Shown: positions 1 through 14,200 of the stretch, piece by piece
Layout: each line of letters starts with the position of its first letter
How positions within the stretch are numbered: position 1 is the stretch's first letter
Made by a program: the position numbers and the translations under genes
The notes under the pieces: generated by a model
Seen by the model: the letters and a program-made list of their open reading frames with translations, nothing else
Database searches by the model: none
Told to the model about the DNA's origin: nothing
Source: Larimichthys crocea
Lineage: Eukaryota > Chordata > Actinopteri > Sciaenidae
Direction: 5' to 3'
Assembly (NCBI RefSeq): GCF_000972845.2
Contig: NC_040012.1
Location: 10,965,930 to 11,029,929 of the forward strand
DNA: 64,000 nucleotides

Positions 1-2238
1 GAAAATATAAGGTGTAAGAAAATGTTGGGAATAAAACGTCACTTTTATCCATGTTATAACTTTGTCATGTCCGATTAGTGACCACATAGAGGAAATAACC
101 ACAGGAATACCGTCTGGGACTATAAACAACAAGTGAAACTGATACTGTTTAGTCAAGGAAACCTTTTTTTTACTTCATAGCTGTTGAGACAGAAATAAAT
201 ATACCACTATTCACTCAGGAACATTTTGAATCACTGGTGGACTGTTATGGTCAAAGTACAATCTAATCTGACCTTCTAGATAGAGGCTGTCCAATATCTT
301 AGCCAGCCTGTTTTTTTCACTTATATTCCATGAGAAAATGACAGTATTACATTGAAGGACTATTTCACAGAAGGAAACTGGATGTATAACGTGCTGTCTG
401 CAGCACTATGGCCAGAGAACATTAGATAGAGGGTTGCTATGGCAAATAGCAGCTGTGAAGAGGAAATCATGTCTGGAGATAGCAAAAGTTTGGCATGTGG
501 TTGAGGTTGAATTTCTACAGCAGAAAGATAATAGATAATGCTCCCGTTAACATTTACTGGCATATCAACAAATGTTTTTGTTGGTGCTATGTTTTATCTA
601 GTGTGCAGACTAGACACGTCAGTCCAGCACCTAGTCTTTATCAGATGTTCTTTTGTAAACATTTCCATTAATTTCCATTAATTAAAGTGGGCACAGTTTA
701 AATCGAAAGTTGAAAATAGTTGACAATCTGGTTGCCCCATGACATTTAATCAGTATTGTATTGTGCCTACGGCCAGCTGTCAACAAAATATTTTGAATTA
801 GGTTAATTGAGGATCGGGGAGCAAGTTTAAGAGTGTGGGAGATATTTTTTTGAATACAGCATATCTTCTCTGTGGTGTATGCGACTTGTCTGGCTTTAAA
901 TGACAAAAAAAAAACTACATAATTTATATGTGATGAGGAAAACATGCACTGTAAAAGTCATTTTTGTAGGGAAATGGCAAAGAGTCAAGGGAGAGTCGAG
1001 GCCCTGCCCTAGAAAAACTGCTATTTTCAACTACCCCACATTCATCATCTCTCACCAGCATGTGCAAAAGGAGGTACATTTTAGTCAGTCAACTCAAAGC
1101 TGCATTATTGTCCTGGCAAATGTGTCCATTGACTGTAACAAATTTACATTTGACAGAATCCTGGCGAGTAGCAAGTAGGCAATAGGCTAGTTTACTCACC
1201 AGTGTCAACTAGCATTAGACTAATGTTATCCATTAGCATGTGTGATGTTGAAATATATTCTTATTTTCACTCTCATTGGCTCCTGTGAATACCAGGCTTC
1301 TGCTTAAATTACAATCAAGTAGTGCTGGGTTTAATACAGCCTTTTTCAGCTGAGCACTTTGGTTAAAACTGATATAGCTGCAGCAAAAAAGGAACTTTAA
1401 CATAATCTGCAAAATTACATTTTAATATTTAATGTGCTTTCATATGTGGAGAGCCACTTCAAATGTCCTTTTTGTTGTTGTTTTGGTCCCAGATTAAACA
1501 ATAAAACAAAACTATTTATGACCTGTGACCTGTGTGTTTTTTTCATTTATTTATTTATTAATTTTGGAATATTACCGAAACAGTCAAACAAGGAAATATG
1601 TTTTTTACATAATTCAGTCACTGTTTAATTTTATGTGTCTTATATTTCACTTAATATATTTGATGTGTAAATTTCATAAATATTCCACATTTAACCATTT
1701 TGTTGGTGAACAGCATACAAATTTATTTTGAGCCACCAGTTGTTTACTTCTTGTAAATGTTTATGAACTTATGGAGTTTGTTTTTGCTTTATTTACATAT
1801 ATAGAACAATGACATGTTGTATGAATAAATAAAATGTCATGAAATGGTCTGGTTTCTTGTGGTTGTTTACTATAACATTGCTTCAATATTTCTTCAGCAT
1901 ATAAAAAAAAAAACTAAAATTCAATCTCAGGTGAATCAGTGTCAGCCATCATTTATTTAACATTAAATGGGTCCTCACGAGTGCTTAAAATTTTGTTTTG
2001 TCAGTCAGTGTGGACACAATACTTGCCAATATTTCACTATCGATTTTGCTTTCTGGGAGCCACATGATGCATGTCATGTCAATGTTTACTTAAACATTTT
2101 TTTCACAACCACAAATGTTGAGAGTTGTTTATATGCCTGACATACAAACAGTGCAATGTAACTTAATGATGTTTGTTGATAGAAGTTGTTGTTTCCATCG
2201 TGGCATTTCCTTTTATTAAATCCATGCCATTTTTGCAG
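1..2238 (+). other. Upstream intron or 5' region of pth1r
   Basis: No exon with coding character is visible. The exon at 2239 begins in phase 0 after a TTTTTGCAG acceptor, so an upstream exon carrying the start codon and signal peptide is required and must lie outside the window. The open frames here (for example near 900-1178 and 1434-1731) are AT-rich and look random. Confidence 0.6.
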
Positions 2239-5200
2239 GTTTCTGCAGATGATGTGCTCACAAAAGAGGAACAGATAGGCCTGTTGTTCAGAGCCAAACG
2301 GCACTGTGAGGGGGACATCACAAGAAGGCAGAACATTCCTGGTGAGTTAAGAAATGAGAGTCTGCTAAAGTTCACATGCCTAACATTTGCTAATTAGAAG
2401 CAAAGCAAAACTTAGAATGATGGAAATGTCATTAGTTCTGCAAGTATTTAAAAGTCATTAATCAAAATATTGGAGAAAGTTGGTAACATACCTGATGGTG
2501 GCTAGAGGAAAGGTCAGAGGACTCATCCTCCAGGAGCCATAAATAATATAAATGAATAAAAATTTAATGGCAAACTATGCAATTATGTTTTGATATTTCA
2601 CAATGGTCCAGAGTAGTAGCAGCCCCACCACTAGCCCATTGCAAGATATAACAGATCCTTGTTCCTATTGTCTTTTTTACCATTGCTCAGGAGCTGTTGT
2701 TTTTTTTAAGCCCATGCTTTACGGCTTTAACCAGATTGTGATTTTTGTGTTTTTGATTTGATTTGTGTTAAATAGATACCAGATACAATCTATACCTTTC
2801 CATCACAGTTTGTGTATATCGACCAAAATGTATTTTTTAAGGGAGGAAAATTATAATGAACAATAAGACTGGCTTGTGTAATGACAAATGGGATGTCCCA
2901 CCTAATTAGCTTTGATTAGGTTCCAATTGTGTGATTTTCCACTACCTGCAATGAGTTGCTTTGGAAAGATTTCTGTCAAAGGCACTCATGTCAAAGCAGC
3001 CTGAACCATTTATTGCAGCAAAATGGTTTCATTTGTTAGAATAGACTGAGCTATTGAGGGAGCTCCCCAATGAATTCTAGCTGGAGCGAGACGTTCAATG
3101 GAGAGTGCAATAAATACCCTAGAGGCTACACAGAAGAAAACCTCATGGACACAGATTTGAAATACACATATTGTACAAGGCAGGGGATGTCATCAGATAC
3201 AGGAGGAGTACCAGGAAAACGTTGGAGCGATGGAGGAAGAAATCATTCAGCCCAAACAGTAAAGTTTTCTGGGAGCTTTGGGAGTAAACAACACAACCAA
3301 CAGTAGAACCATGATGAAGAGCGAATGCGCATCAGACTGTAAAGACTAGCTTGCTGTCCTGATTGAACATGATTGGTGAGATGTTTGAATGTGATTGTTG
3401 ATTGTTAATAAGAGCTTCTACTAATCAGCTGATGTTGTGCGCACAGTTCAAGATAGATAAAGATTTGGGAGACAGTTTTTGCCTGCTATTTGCTGATGCG
3501 TTCAAATCAAATACCTTTTTGCAGCAGTTGCCAGCTAGTTGAATGTGAGTTGATGGTTACATTATAAAACGCTGCTCTGTTTCCTTTATCCTGCCCGTGG
3601 CTTTCCAGACGCTGGGATTGTAGGCGAAGTTGATCCTGGGGTGTATTTGTGTATTTATGGGTGTCTGAAGAGCACCATTTTCCAGCAGACCCCAGCATCT
3701 ACTGTATCCCATTGTGGTTACTGTCATTTTCCCAGTTGATTGTTCAGAGGAGAATTTTGGATGCCACAGCCAAACCGATCATATTATTTTCTCTTTAACC
3801 CCAGTGCATTGTGGTCACATTGAATTCCTCGACCCTCCAAACGATACCCCTATGTAAATGAAACACATAATTAAAAATGTTTACTTCCAGGCTGAGAACA
3901 CAAAAGCTTTTGTTGACCGTTCCCACTAGTTGTGCATTGCCATGTGTGGTATTTCCCAACTTTTCCTGGTTTTGATAAATGTCCACAAATCTCAAATTGG
4001 ATTTAAAAAAATTATGACAGAATTGCTACTATTGAAAACTGCAGGCGCCAAACAGCAGCTTGCATAAGATGTCCAAGGTTTATATAACAGCACTGTTCTT
4101 TTTCTCAAAGCCTTTTTTAACAGCATGGTCATAATAGCTAATTAAACATTGGGTCCCTCTCTGAGGAGAGTCTGTGCTGCTCATCTGACCACCATCATGC
4201 TTAATTTACCCTGACACGTCGTAGTGACTGGCAATCCTGGTATCACACTTCACCAGCCACCTCCCAGCACATTTGCAGTTGTCTTTTCATTTACATAATG
4301 CTTAGAGATTGAATTTGAAGGTCACAATTTTAAAACATTCTGCCATTAAACCAAATTGAAAATTTTATGTAATCTTGACTAGACCTAGATATGAGTGGCA
4401 CTTCTTCATAACCCGAAAGGAATAGGTTGGCATTTTGGGAAATGTTTTGCATGTCTTGCAGAGAGTTAAATGAGAAGATAGACAGCAGCCAATTAACTTA
4501 AAGACTGGAAGCAGCTGGATCTATCTAATGGTAGTAATACAATTTGTTTAATATGCAAAAAAAAAAAAAAAAAAATGGAAGTATGCATATGGCACTTTGT
4601 GGTTTTATGGAGGGTTATGTGCTGGACTCTGACAGGCTCAGTTTCCAGCTTTTTAAATGTGGATATGTGCCAGTTTCTTTCTGTTTTACATGATTGAAAA
4701 TAAATAATATTGACTAAACTAGGTTTTTTCAACTGTCAGTGATTGGGCATGTTTGAAAAAAGAGAAAGATAGAAACGTCCCATAGAAGATGACAACGAGC
4801 CCTCTAGGGTGCTCTTCCAGTGGAGAAAACGTGATCAAGTCGTTTCACCACAAATGCCACCACAAATTATTTTTGCCCCTTAAGCAGCCTGAGTCTGCCA
4901 CTGTGTCTGACAATAATATTCTCCCTTAGAGACACTTATAGAGCTGAGTGAGTCTCCAAATGTTGAACATAGTTGATGCTGTAGTCTTGCAATTCAGCAT
5001 TCTTGTATCCAGAATGACTGATGACTCTGGACACAGGCATGATGATGAAGATCTGATCTGATCCATAGACCATCAGGTAGCAGCGTGAGGAGTTTGACTG
5101 ACAGGGTAGTCGCCCAGTCATGACAATGCCGATTCCAGAGTTACCTGTTTACATTACACAAACACTTGAAATGTCGACATCAAAAACAGTTTTTATTCTT

Positions 5201-8200
5201 TATACTGTACTTAATATTTAAACAAACAAAAAGTATTTGACTTGTATATCCAAGTCCAGTCTCTAGTCATTTTCTTCTATGTCAGGTCATCAAAATAGTG
5301 ATTTGAGTCGACACGAGTCCACATCTCTGCTGGGCTTTAACAAGCCCGTCAGTAATGCCCGACAGGTATTCTTTGAAAGGCTTGCGGTGCTGTTTTCGGT
5401 GTACATCAGCACACAAGACCTAAACTGCATATCTGATGATGCTGGCACACACTCATGTGACTCATCCTGCATGTGGCGGCTGTTTTCTGACCTCTTTCGG
5501 AAGGTTGCACATGTTTGTTCAATAACAGATGAAGGACTTAAGATAAACATATTACCTTAATAAAGAAAAGAAAGTCCCTGGTGTGGTTGTACTAAATGCC
5601 TGAATAAGCACATATGTGCTCATTTAACATGCTTGATTTGAGATTTTTCTTTTTTCTTAATGGCACATTGATTTGACTTCACTTCATTTGAACTTGATTT
5701 GAACTTAAGTGTCTCATCTGGTTGTTTGTTTGTAATTATGTAATGTGGAAATCATTTAAAATCTCAGTTGTGGCTTGTGTTTGGGTAAGATTTAAGAGAC
5801 TTGTCAAGATTTGAGATAAAGTTCAAGGAAAGCCTTACTTGTGCTTTCTGATGACCCATGTAAGTGTTTTCCTTGAAGTGGTCACTGGGATTTGGACTGA
5901 ATTCACTCTTTTAATTTTTTTTTTTTTTTCTTGTATTGCGGTGTGACCTTGAATCTGTGGGTTGAGGTAAGCTCAAAGAATAGCAGCTTGCATGCACTTT
6001 TTAGAACTCTGGCTTTACATCTGTATTTGTCTTGCCTGTGTCCTGTCTGACCACCCCCAGAGTCTTTTTCTGGCACTGTAAACTCGTGGTTTTCTGAACT
6101 ATTATAGGAGATGTGGAGTGATGACTATTTTAAAACGCTAGTGTGAAATGTGGGGTTTGTTCTGAATAATGAATTGATCGTGCAATTCTGAGTTCATTCA
6201 GACAGGACTAGATCCTATGTGAGGGCGAAAACCACGTTTTTTGTTGTATTTTAACATTTGATATATTTGTTTTTATTCCTCATTTGTGCTTTAAATACAC
6301 AAAAGTCTCCATTACGTGACTGAGACAAGGTTTTCATTGAGGGAAACACTGAGGTTTGCCTGGAGAGTACAGTGGAGGGATGTGGGTTCAATGCCCCAGA
6401 CCTTGCAGTGTGAAAATAGCTCAGCCTTCAAGCTTGTGGTCTGGGTGTAGAATAACATCAGCAATCATTATAAAAAGGTTGCATGTATCATGAGAAAATG
6501 CAATATGTGTTTTGACATCTGCAGGTCAGAACCAAATGAGTTGGGGGGGAAAGAAAACCTTATAAAAAACCCCAGTGACATCACTAATACCAAAGTCCCC
6601 CCATAGTCGCATTTATATTTAAATCGTGGTCAAGAAATATACGGGAAATTATGTGCGTATTCGGTGTTTAATTTAAGCCTGTTAGTAGGTGGTCCTACGG
6701 CTGTAAAATCTATGGCAAAAATGAACAGCAATTCTACTTTTACTCCCAGGATGTGTGGTCAGCGTGATTTTCAAAACTAAACGCTGTTTTTCTCCCACCA
6801 GAGATCTGTAGGAATCCGTCAGCTCCAGTCAGTCTGCTCTTTAATTTTGCACTCCTAGTGACAGGCAAATAAAAAGCATGTCGTCATTGCTTCAGATGTT
6901 TCTTTGTAAGTTTGATTATAGGAATGAGAAAATAATGGATCTACTGCAAGGAGAGGATAGTTTTAGTTTTATCCATAGCTACTTATTAGTGGTCTAAGTG
7001 GGGCAGATGTTTTCAATAATACAACATAAATGCCAAGCCATAAGGGAGGCTTTTGCCAGGAATCTGTGGGGAGAGGGACTTTGCTCCCCACTATCAGAGG
7101 GCTGAGGTCCACGGTTTAGCTCACAATTAAGGGGCTGGGGAAATTGCATTTTTTTCCCTTTGAACCTGCAGCTCTTTGTCTGGCTAATCATAGATGTGTT
7201 ATTGCAAAGTTTCGTGCAGATCATTCTTCACTGAAAATAGAGGTTTACAGAAGTTCAAGAAAGTGAGCAATGTTCATGTTATGATAATTCCTGGACAACC
7301 TCTTACATGCTAAATGTTCCTAACCACAATAAAAACAACGTTTAAACTTTTAATAGAAATCTCCTCCAACTTTAATTTCATTCATTCCAACCCCACAAAT
7401 GGAGCAAAAATGTGCGTAATTGTGTAATTACATGAAGTTAAAATAGTTTATTTTATAAACTTTGTGTGGAAATGTTTACCCGTTAAAAACTTCAAAGATG
7501 ACACAATGCGATATTCTAGAAGACATATCAAGTTTTATTGTTATTCTGAGCATTTACTAGATAATCACAGTAGTCCATGAATAGAAAATTATTTGGTAGA
7601 AGTATTCATAATTGATCAAAAGTTGATTCACCAAGCAGAACATTTAAAACATTTCATGTTTAATATTTTTAAATTAGCTGGTTTTCTCGGTTTTATTTGA
7701 TTTCAAATTGAACATCAATCAAACAAGAGCAATTGAAGAGAAATGATTTAACACTAAATCAATAATGAAATTAATGATTGCATCTGTAATTAAGTTGACC
7801 CTAATGAAGGTCAAAAACAACCCTATTATACTAGATTTATAACATAGCACTTAGAATACAACAATGCAGCCAGTGTTGCAGGGAATCTTTTAAATGAGAT
7901 CCATACCGAAACTAATTCCATACAACATTAAAACGATATGATGCATGTAGAAGTTATAGAAATCTTCTGCAGCTAACAAACAACCGTTAATGAACACACA
8001 AGATTCAATGGACAACTTGTTTTCAGCATGCTGGGAATTCCATGATTGCAAGTTTTAATTATATTACAATAGATGGGGAGTTTGTTTTCTGGGTGACCCA
8101 TGGTTTCCTTAAACAAAACACAACAAAAAGTCCTAATTTACAAATAGACTCACCACAAATTACAAGGCTGCTTCACAGTGATAATTTGCATACTGAGTAA

Positions 8201-11200
8201 AGTTCATGCATCTGGCCTAGTTTTTAAAGGACAACTAAATCCTTGAAAACATACAGCTCTGCTGCTCTTGTAAATGCCTACAGCCATGTAATGCTGGAAC
8301 CAAAAGAAGAACAGAGTAGCTGAGTAGCTCTATTTTTAAAAGTCAGTACTGCTCTTGTCTCCACAGATGGTTTCTGCTCACCAGAATGGGACGGCATTGT
8401 TTGTTGGCCTGAAGGGCGTCCAGGAAAGAATGTGTCCATCGTCTGTCCAGCGTATATCTATGACTTCAACCATAAAGGTAAGACTGGCCCCAGATAAAGT
8501 CAGCAGTTGAAACCCTGAAGCTCTTTTTCAGTCGGTGAAAAGAGCACCAGGCTTCGGGTGCTGCTGCATGCTGCACAATTACACCTTTGGCTCCATCTGA
8601 AACCTCTTTTGTAATTCATACAATTATGCAGATGTAATTAATGAGCAAGCTGAGGACGAGTAATTGACTGTGTTGGCAAACAACTGGCAAAATCTGTAAT
8701 TAAAATTAGACTCTTCTGTTTGATGTTTAGGACTGGCATACCGTCAGTGTGAAAGCAACGGAACGTGGAAGCAGACCGAAACAAACAAGACGTGGGCCGA
8801 TTACAGCGAATGTACAAAATTCCTCCACCATTTGAACAATACCCATGAAAAGGTGAGATCCATCTCATCCCTATTTACGTACTCGTTGAGTTACAGTGCC
8901 TTCCACCACAATAATTAAGAGCAATCATCTTTGCGGATGTATCGCCAGAGTAAATTGTCGCCCTTTAGGCAGCTATTGCACCATTTTATCTTGCAATTAC
9001 TTTTTATGTTACATTTTTGACATGCCTTCTCAGTGATGTACACTGAGGACAACTCTAATCATATTTAATGAAAATGTTAAGATGATGACAGTTGAAGATA
9101 ATGACAGGATGGCAGTGTGGTTTCTTTGTGATAATGTGAGGCTGCAATTAGTCCAAATGTCCATTCAAATATAAACTGGAAGCATTTCGTCTTAATTGCA
9201 AATTGTAATACTTGCCAGAAAGCATTCCATTCAAAGAAAACGAAGAACTCGCCAATTATGACTAAACTTCAAAGCCGCCTGCACAGCAACTAGATGGTGA
9301 TAAGAAGACATTTAGACTCTGCAGTGTGCTGATGTCATGTTGCTTTGCTGGTATTGCTCTAATCAAGGGGTTACCACTACCGCTATGCCACATTTTATAA
9401 TGCATCTTTAAATATACATGTGATTGATGTTATTTATTCATCACGTGTGACTGATTTGAAACCTGACTGCAGGGATTTGCTCCCATTCAGTCACAAGAGC
9501 ATCACTGAGTTCGACCACGGATGATTTATAATACCTGGCTCACAGTCGGTGGTCTGAACTCATTGCAGGTGTCCTCAAGGTGTTTAATGGGGTTCAATGT
9601 TGTGTGCAGGCCAAGGTCTTCTACACCAAACTCAGACACCCATTGGGACTCCAGGACTCCCTTGAAAAAGAGGTTTTTAATTTCAATGGGACCCTTCTTG
9701 GTTAAATAAAGGTTAATTAAAATTACATCATGGACCTCGCTATGATCACAGTAGGAACAGGAAAGATCAAACCACATATTAACAAGATACAAGCACATAT
9801 TTTTGGCCATTTAGTATTGTATGTATCCGATTACTACACTAACACAATGAGCCTTGTTTCATACCTGTCCAAACAGTAGCCGTTGCTTCCTTGTGGTGCA
9901 TTTTAACATTTTGCAAAACAGTGGATATATATTTAGAAATTTGATTTTCAGGCTGATTGTGCAACTTTCTGACCAAAACAACTGTGTCATATAATGCAGC
10001 TTGACAACAAGGTGAAATGGTGAAAGAAATCTTAATATAGCATACACTTGAATGGATGTTGGTCAGCTTTTTTAGTGTGGCTAAAATTCCTTTTTCTGCT
10101 GACCCTGTGCGTAGCAGTTTATAGCACTGCTTCTGTGCTGGGATCCCTGTCTGCTTCTCCAGACTATGGGTGCGCTGACCACCGTCTACTGTACACACTG
10201 ACTATGCATATGTACGTCATACAACCCCACTTCAAAAACTATCCCTTTAACCATCTGTAACATAACATCTAAACACAATCAGCATGCGAGAGTCAAACCT
10301 GGGATCATAAATACCACAAGCACTGACATCACCATCACACCACAGAGCATGTTGGGAAGATTGTTTTGTAAACCAAACATGGCAGCTTTTTACTACCATT
10401 ATCCCCATGTGACTGACAAAGGTAAATGTGATCTTGACTGCAGCTTCTCCTGAAAGTGTTTACTTCTCTGTCATTGTGGGAGGATGTCAGAACATAAGAC
10501 TGCCAGTGAATAGGACTACTGGGTATTATAAGGAGGGTGGAAAACAGATAACCTGGCTGTAAATGTAAAAATAGCACTTACTCAGCCATTAATCATATGC
10601 ATATGAATTTTTGTTTTTTATTTGTAAAAAATGTTTAAAAATGTATTTGTGAAATTGCATTATGCACAGACATTTCAATAATCTAACATACTACAACCTT
10701 TAATAAGTGCGGTGTGTTATTATAAAGTTTAGGGTTAAGTGGCTCTGCAGTTTGTACTGTTGCTATTGGCTACAAGATGTCTCAACCTATGCCAATGAAC
10801 AGGGGTCATAGAGTATATGGGTAATTATTCACTCATAGATAAAAATGTTCAAAGCTCACTCAGAAAATTCAGCTGTCATAGTTTGATTTTTGACTCATTT
10901 TTGCCATGAAGCGATACAAACATCAGCTGTCTCACATTTATTTTCCTCTTCCCTGCTTGAATGTGGTGTAGAGGATGTGGGCATAACCTCATCATAGCAC
11001 CCTTCAATTTCTTTCTGACTTCAGATGTTTGTGTCGATGGGCTCCCGAGGGAGCATTGCAGCAGTTAATGACAAATACATATGCGCGAATGAAAGCCCCA
11101 CATAGCACAACTGCCTTGCCACGGACCACCACCACAACTTAGACACCCATTTCTTTGGCACAGGATCCTGATGCTAAATGATAACAGCAGTGGAGTATCT

Positions 11201-14200
11201 GGTTACATCACACAGGGCTATTAGCCCCTTCAGCATGCAGACGCACAGAGGGTCTGGTTAGTGGCTCTCCTTACAGTGTCCTCTGGCTGCCAGCTCAGTG
11301 CTGGAAGATTAAACTGCCCCGCCCGGCCTTTCTCAACTCCGTCACCCATGTCAAATGCTGTTTCCATCAGTAATTTCTGGGTGCTTGAGACATTTCTGTC
11401 ACCAAGTGGCAATGCATTTCATTGAAGTTAACACATTTTGAAGCCAGGTTTTGGGGGGGAATGCCATTATACTGTAGTGTGACCATTCGAGAGAACATTT
11501 GTCTGTTTATGTACTTTAGCTTTGAAAACATGCTCTTTATAATAAAAATCACTTGCCTAAAGAAATCATGTCACTAAAATTTAAACTTGTGGTAATGTTA
11601 CTAAGCACAAAGAACAACTGTGTGTTAAACCAAGTCTTGTAACATCAAAGAAAAATATGTATATTTAAGTTTTATAAATTATCGGCATCACTGCCTGTTG
11701 ATATACGTTTTCTATTTCAAGATAAAGATACATTTTTATGAAAAAGGTAACAATACAGTTACAATATTCTAATATTCTCTAGTCTATTAAGTTTATTATG
11801 AACAGTAAATGTATGTATGGTGCTTGCTAATATCATATTATATAACATTTCTAGCAATGTATTCACATAAATCTAAAATATACACTCAAGTCATTAAAGA
11901 TGCTTTCAATTCTGTTTTTGCAGCTTTTTGTTGAGTCAGCATTGTAAACATAAATTACAAAACTGCTGTATTCATATGCATACATGTGCTTTGTGCTAAT
12001 AATTGTTTTCCTGTTGTAATTATTTGTTTTTATTTGTGGTTTTGTGCATTTGTACGTTTTTTTTATTTTTTATTTTCTCATATGCAGGTGAAAATTAGGC
12101 CGATCATGCTAATTAATGTGCCTTGTCCGTCCTTAAAAGAATAAACATTAATATAAACATGAACATAAATCGTATCTATAGTGCAAAAATACTGTATATG
12201 TTTTTGTACAGTTCACCTATCCACCTTTAGTCCATCTGTCCTGCTTACTAATATTATTATTACTCTCATTTGTTATTTTCTAGACACAAATCAATTCTAT
12301 TATGGTGGCTCATGAGAATTTTTTTTTTCACACAAAATGCAGTAATCTAACTGTGTTCATTATAGTAAAGGGATGATCTTCTGTAGTCGTCTCAGTCTGT
12401 GTTTTCATCCATTTTGCTGCCCTATTAACACTAACAATTTGTCCTCTTCCAACAGGAGGTCTTTCACCGTCTGTATCTCATTTACACAGTTGGGTACTCC
12501 ATCTCTCTGGGATCACTCATGGTGGCTGTCGTTATATTGGGATATTTCCGGTGAGTTGATGCCATCAATAGATCCAATCAACCACAGATGCTCCCAAAAA
12601 ATTAGAAGGGATCAAAAGAGGAAGCCGCTGTTTAATTGCTTGATTGCACAACTTATGACCTATGAGTGTTTCATTTAATTTTGAGCCTTCAGTCCAGACC
12701 TCACACTGCACAGATCAACATGTGTGGAAATCTCTTCAATCATTTTGGACTCTCTGATGCTTGCAGCTCCTTAGCAAACATTAAACCGGGTGGAGCAGTC
12801 GTTGTCATCCTGCATGATCTTCAGTTTATTACCATGCCATTTTATCAGCCGCAAGAGGATTTATCGTTGAAATTGTGCATGCAATGCAGTATATTTGGGG
12901 TCACGGCAACAACATGAAGCATGCAAACGTTACCTTTGACTTTTAACATAACTACGATATGTCTGCCTCTGGGCTTGCAGCAATCTATGCTCTGTTTTCT
13001 GACATTCAGGATCTTTTGTTATTTTCATGCTGATTTCGGGTTAAAAAAAGAAAAGCTTGGATATTGATTTTGTAAGTGCACCAAGCTTATAAAGGTTATA
13101 GTCTTTTAAGTTCTGTATTAGATAAAATGATTTGCAACAGATGCTGTATACATAAGCTTTATCTTTCTCTCTTGACTTAGTGGCAATAGTGCGTAAGTGA
13201 AGAAAAACCCTAAAACAAGGTTGAATTCATTTTTTTTTTGTGCAGTCTGATTATTTTTTCATGGCTGATTAATGCAGGGCAGATGTGTCATTATTTGCTC
13301 GTTTTATTTATCATAGGGAGTATCAGGAATCGATGTGAAGGCGCTGTTTACCAATGTTCCCACCAGCGTGACTTAACCATACAGGCAGGCAGTCAGAAGG
13401 CTTTAGGAACGCTCCCAACTGGCACCAGGAAATCTATGGGCCAAATGAGTTTAATAAGTTATCCCAGGGGCCCATCTGACATTCTGGCTCCGTGCTCTGG
13501 AGCACTCCAGCCATGTCTCCCCTTCAACATGTCAGCTTGTAGACAGGAGACCTCATAAATGTTTTCCAGGGAGAGAAAAGGGATATTTCACATCAGCAGT
13601 CGTGTTCGGTATTTTTCACCAGGGAAATGTACGCTAGATTAGTTTTCGCCTACCACTACTAAATCAATAGTTTTCTGAGGGTAGCTTGTCAAACATTTAG
13701 CTTATTAATGAGGTTTTAGAGAATGGAATAGTTAATAATAGATAGTGGGATAATTTCAGTATCCAGTAAAAAGTAAAATGTGTCTAGGTCAAGTTGGCTT
13801 TGGAAATGTCGTTAAAATACTAATAAATATTTATTAGATATTAGCGTTGACTGATTTTTGTTTGATTTGCAAAGGTGAAACTTTTATGGCCATTGATCCA
13901 GCAGCCTAATTTTAATACTGGATTATGACCTCAAAGGGCAACTCCACAGTAGACTCTAGACAGGATGTTTTGGAGGACTTTCTTTTACAGATAAACTTGT
14001 GCTTGTCTGGAAGGAAATTTGCATGCTTTTCTCTACACATGCTTGCAATTTTGTTTTTACAACGCACTTTGAGCCGAGCAATTCAATATTTGTGCGTTTC
14101 GAGCCCCTAAATCTCAAGAATGTGTTATAGTCAGCGTGGAATTCAGCTGGCTCTAATTAGGATGAGTATTGTTCATGTGTGGGTGAAAATACTCACATGA

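Noticed and set aside
9526..9810. 94-codon minus-strand open frame in a pth1r intron
   Set aside because: Lies across an interspersed repeat fragment and has no splice sites or motifs.
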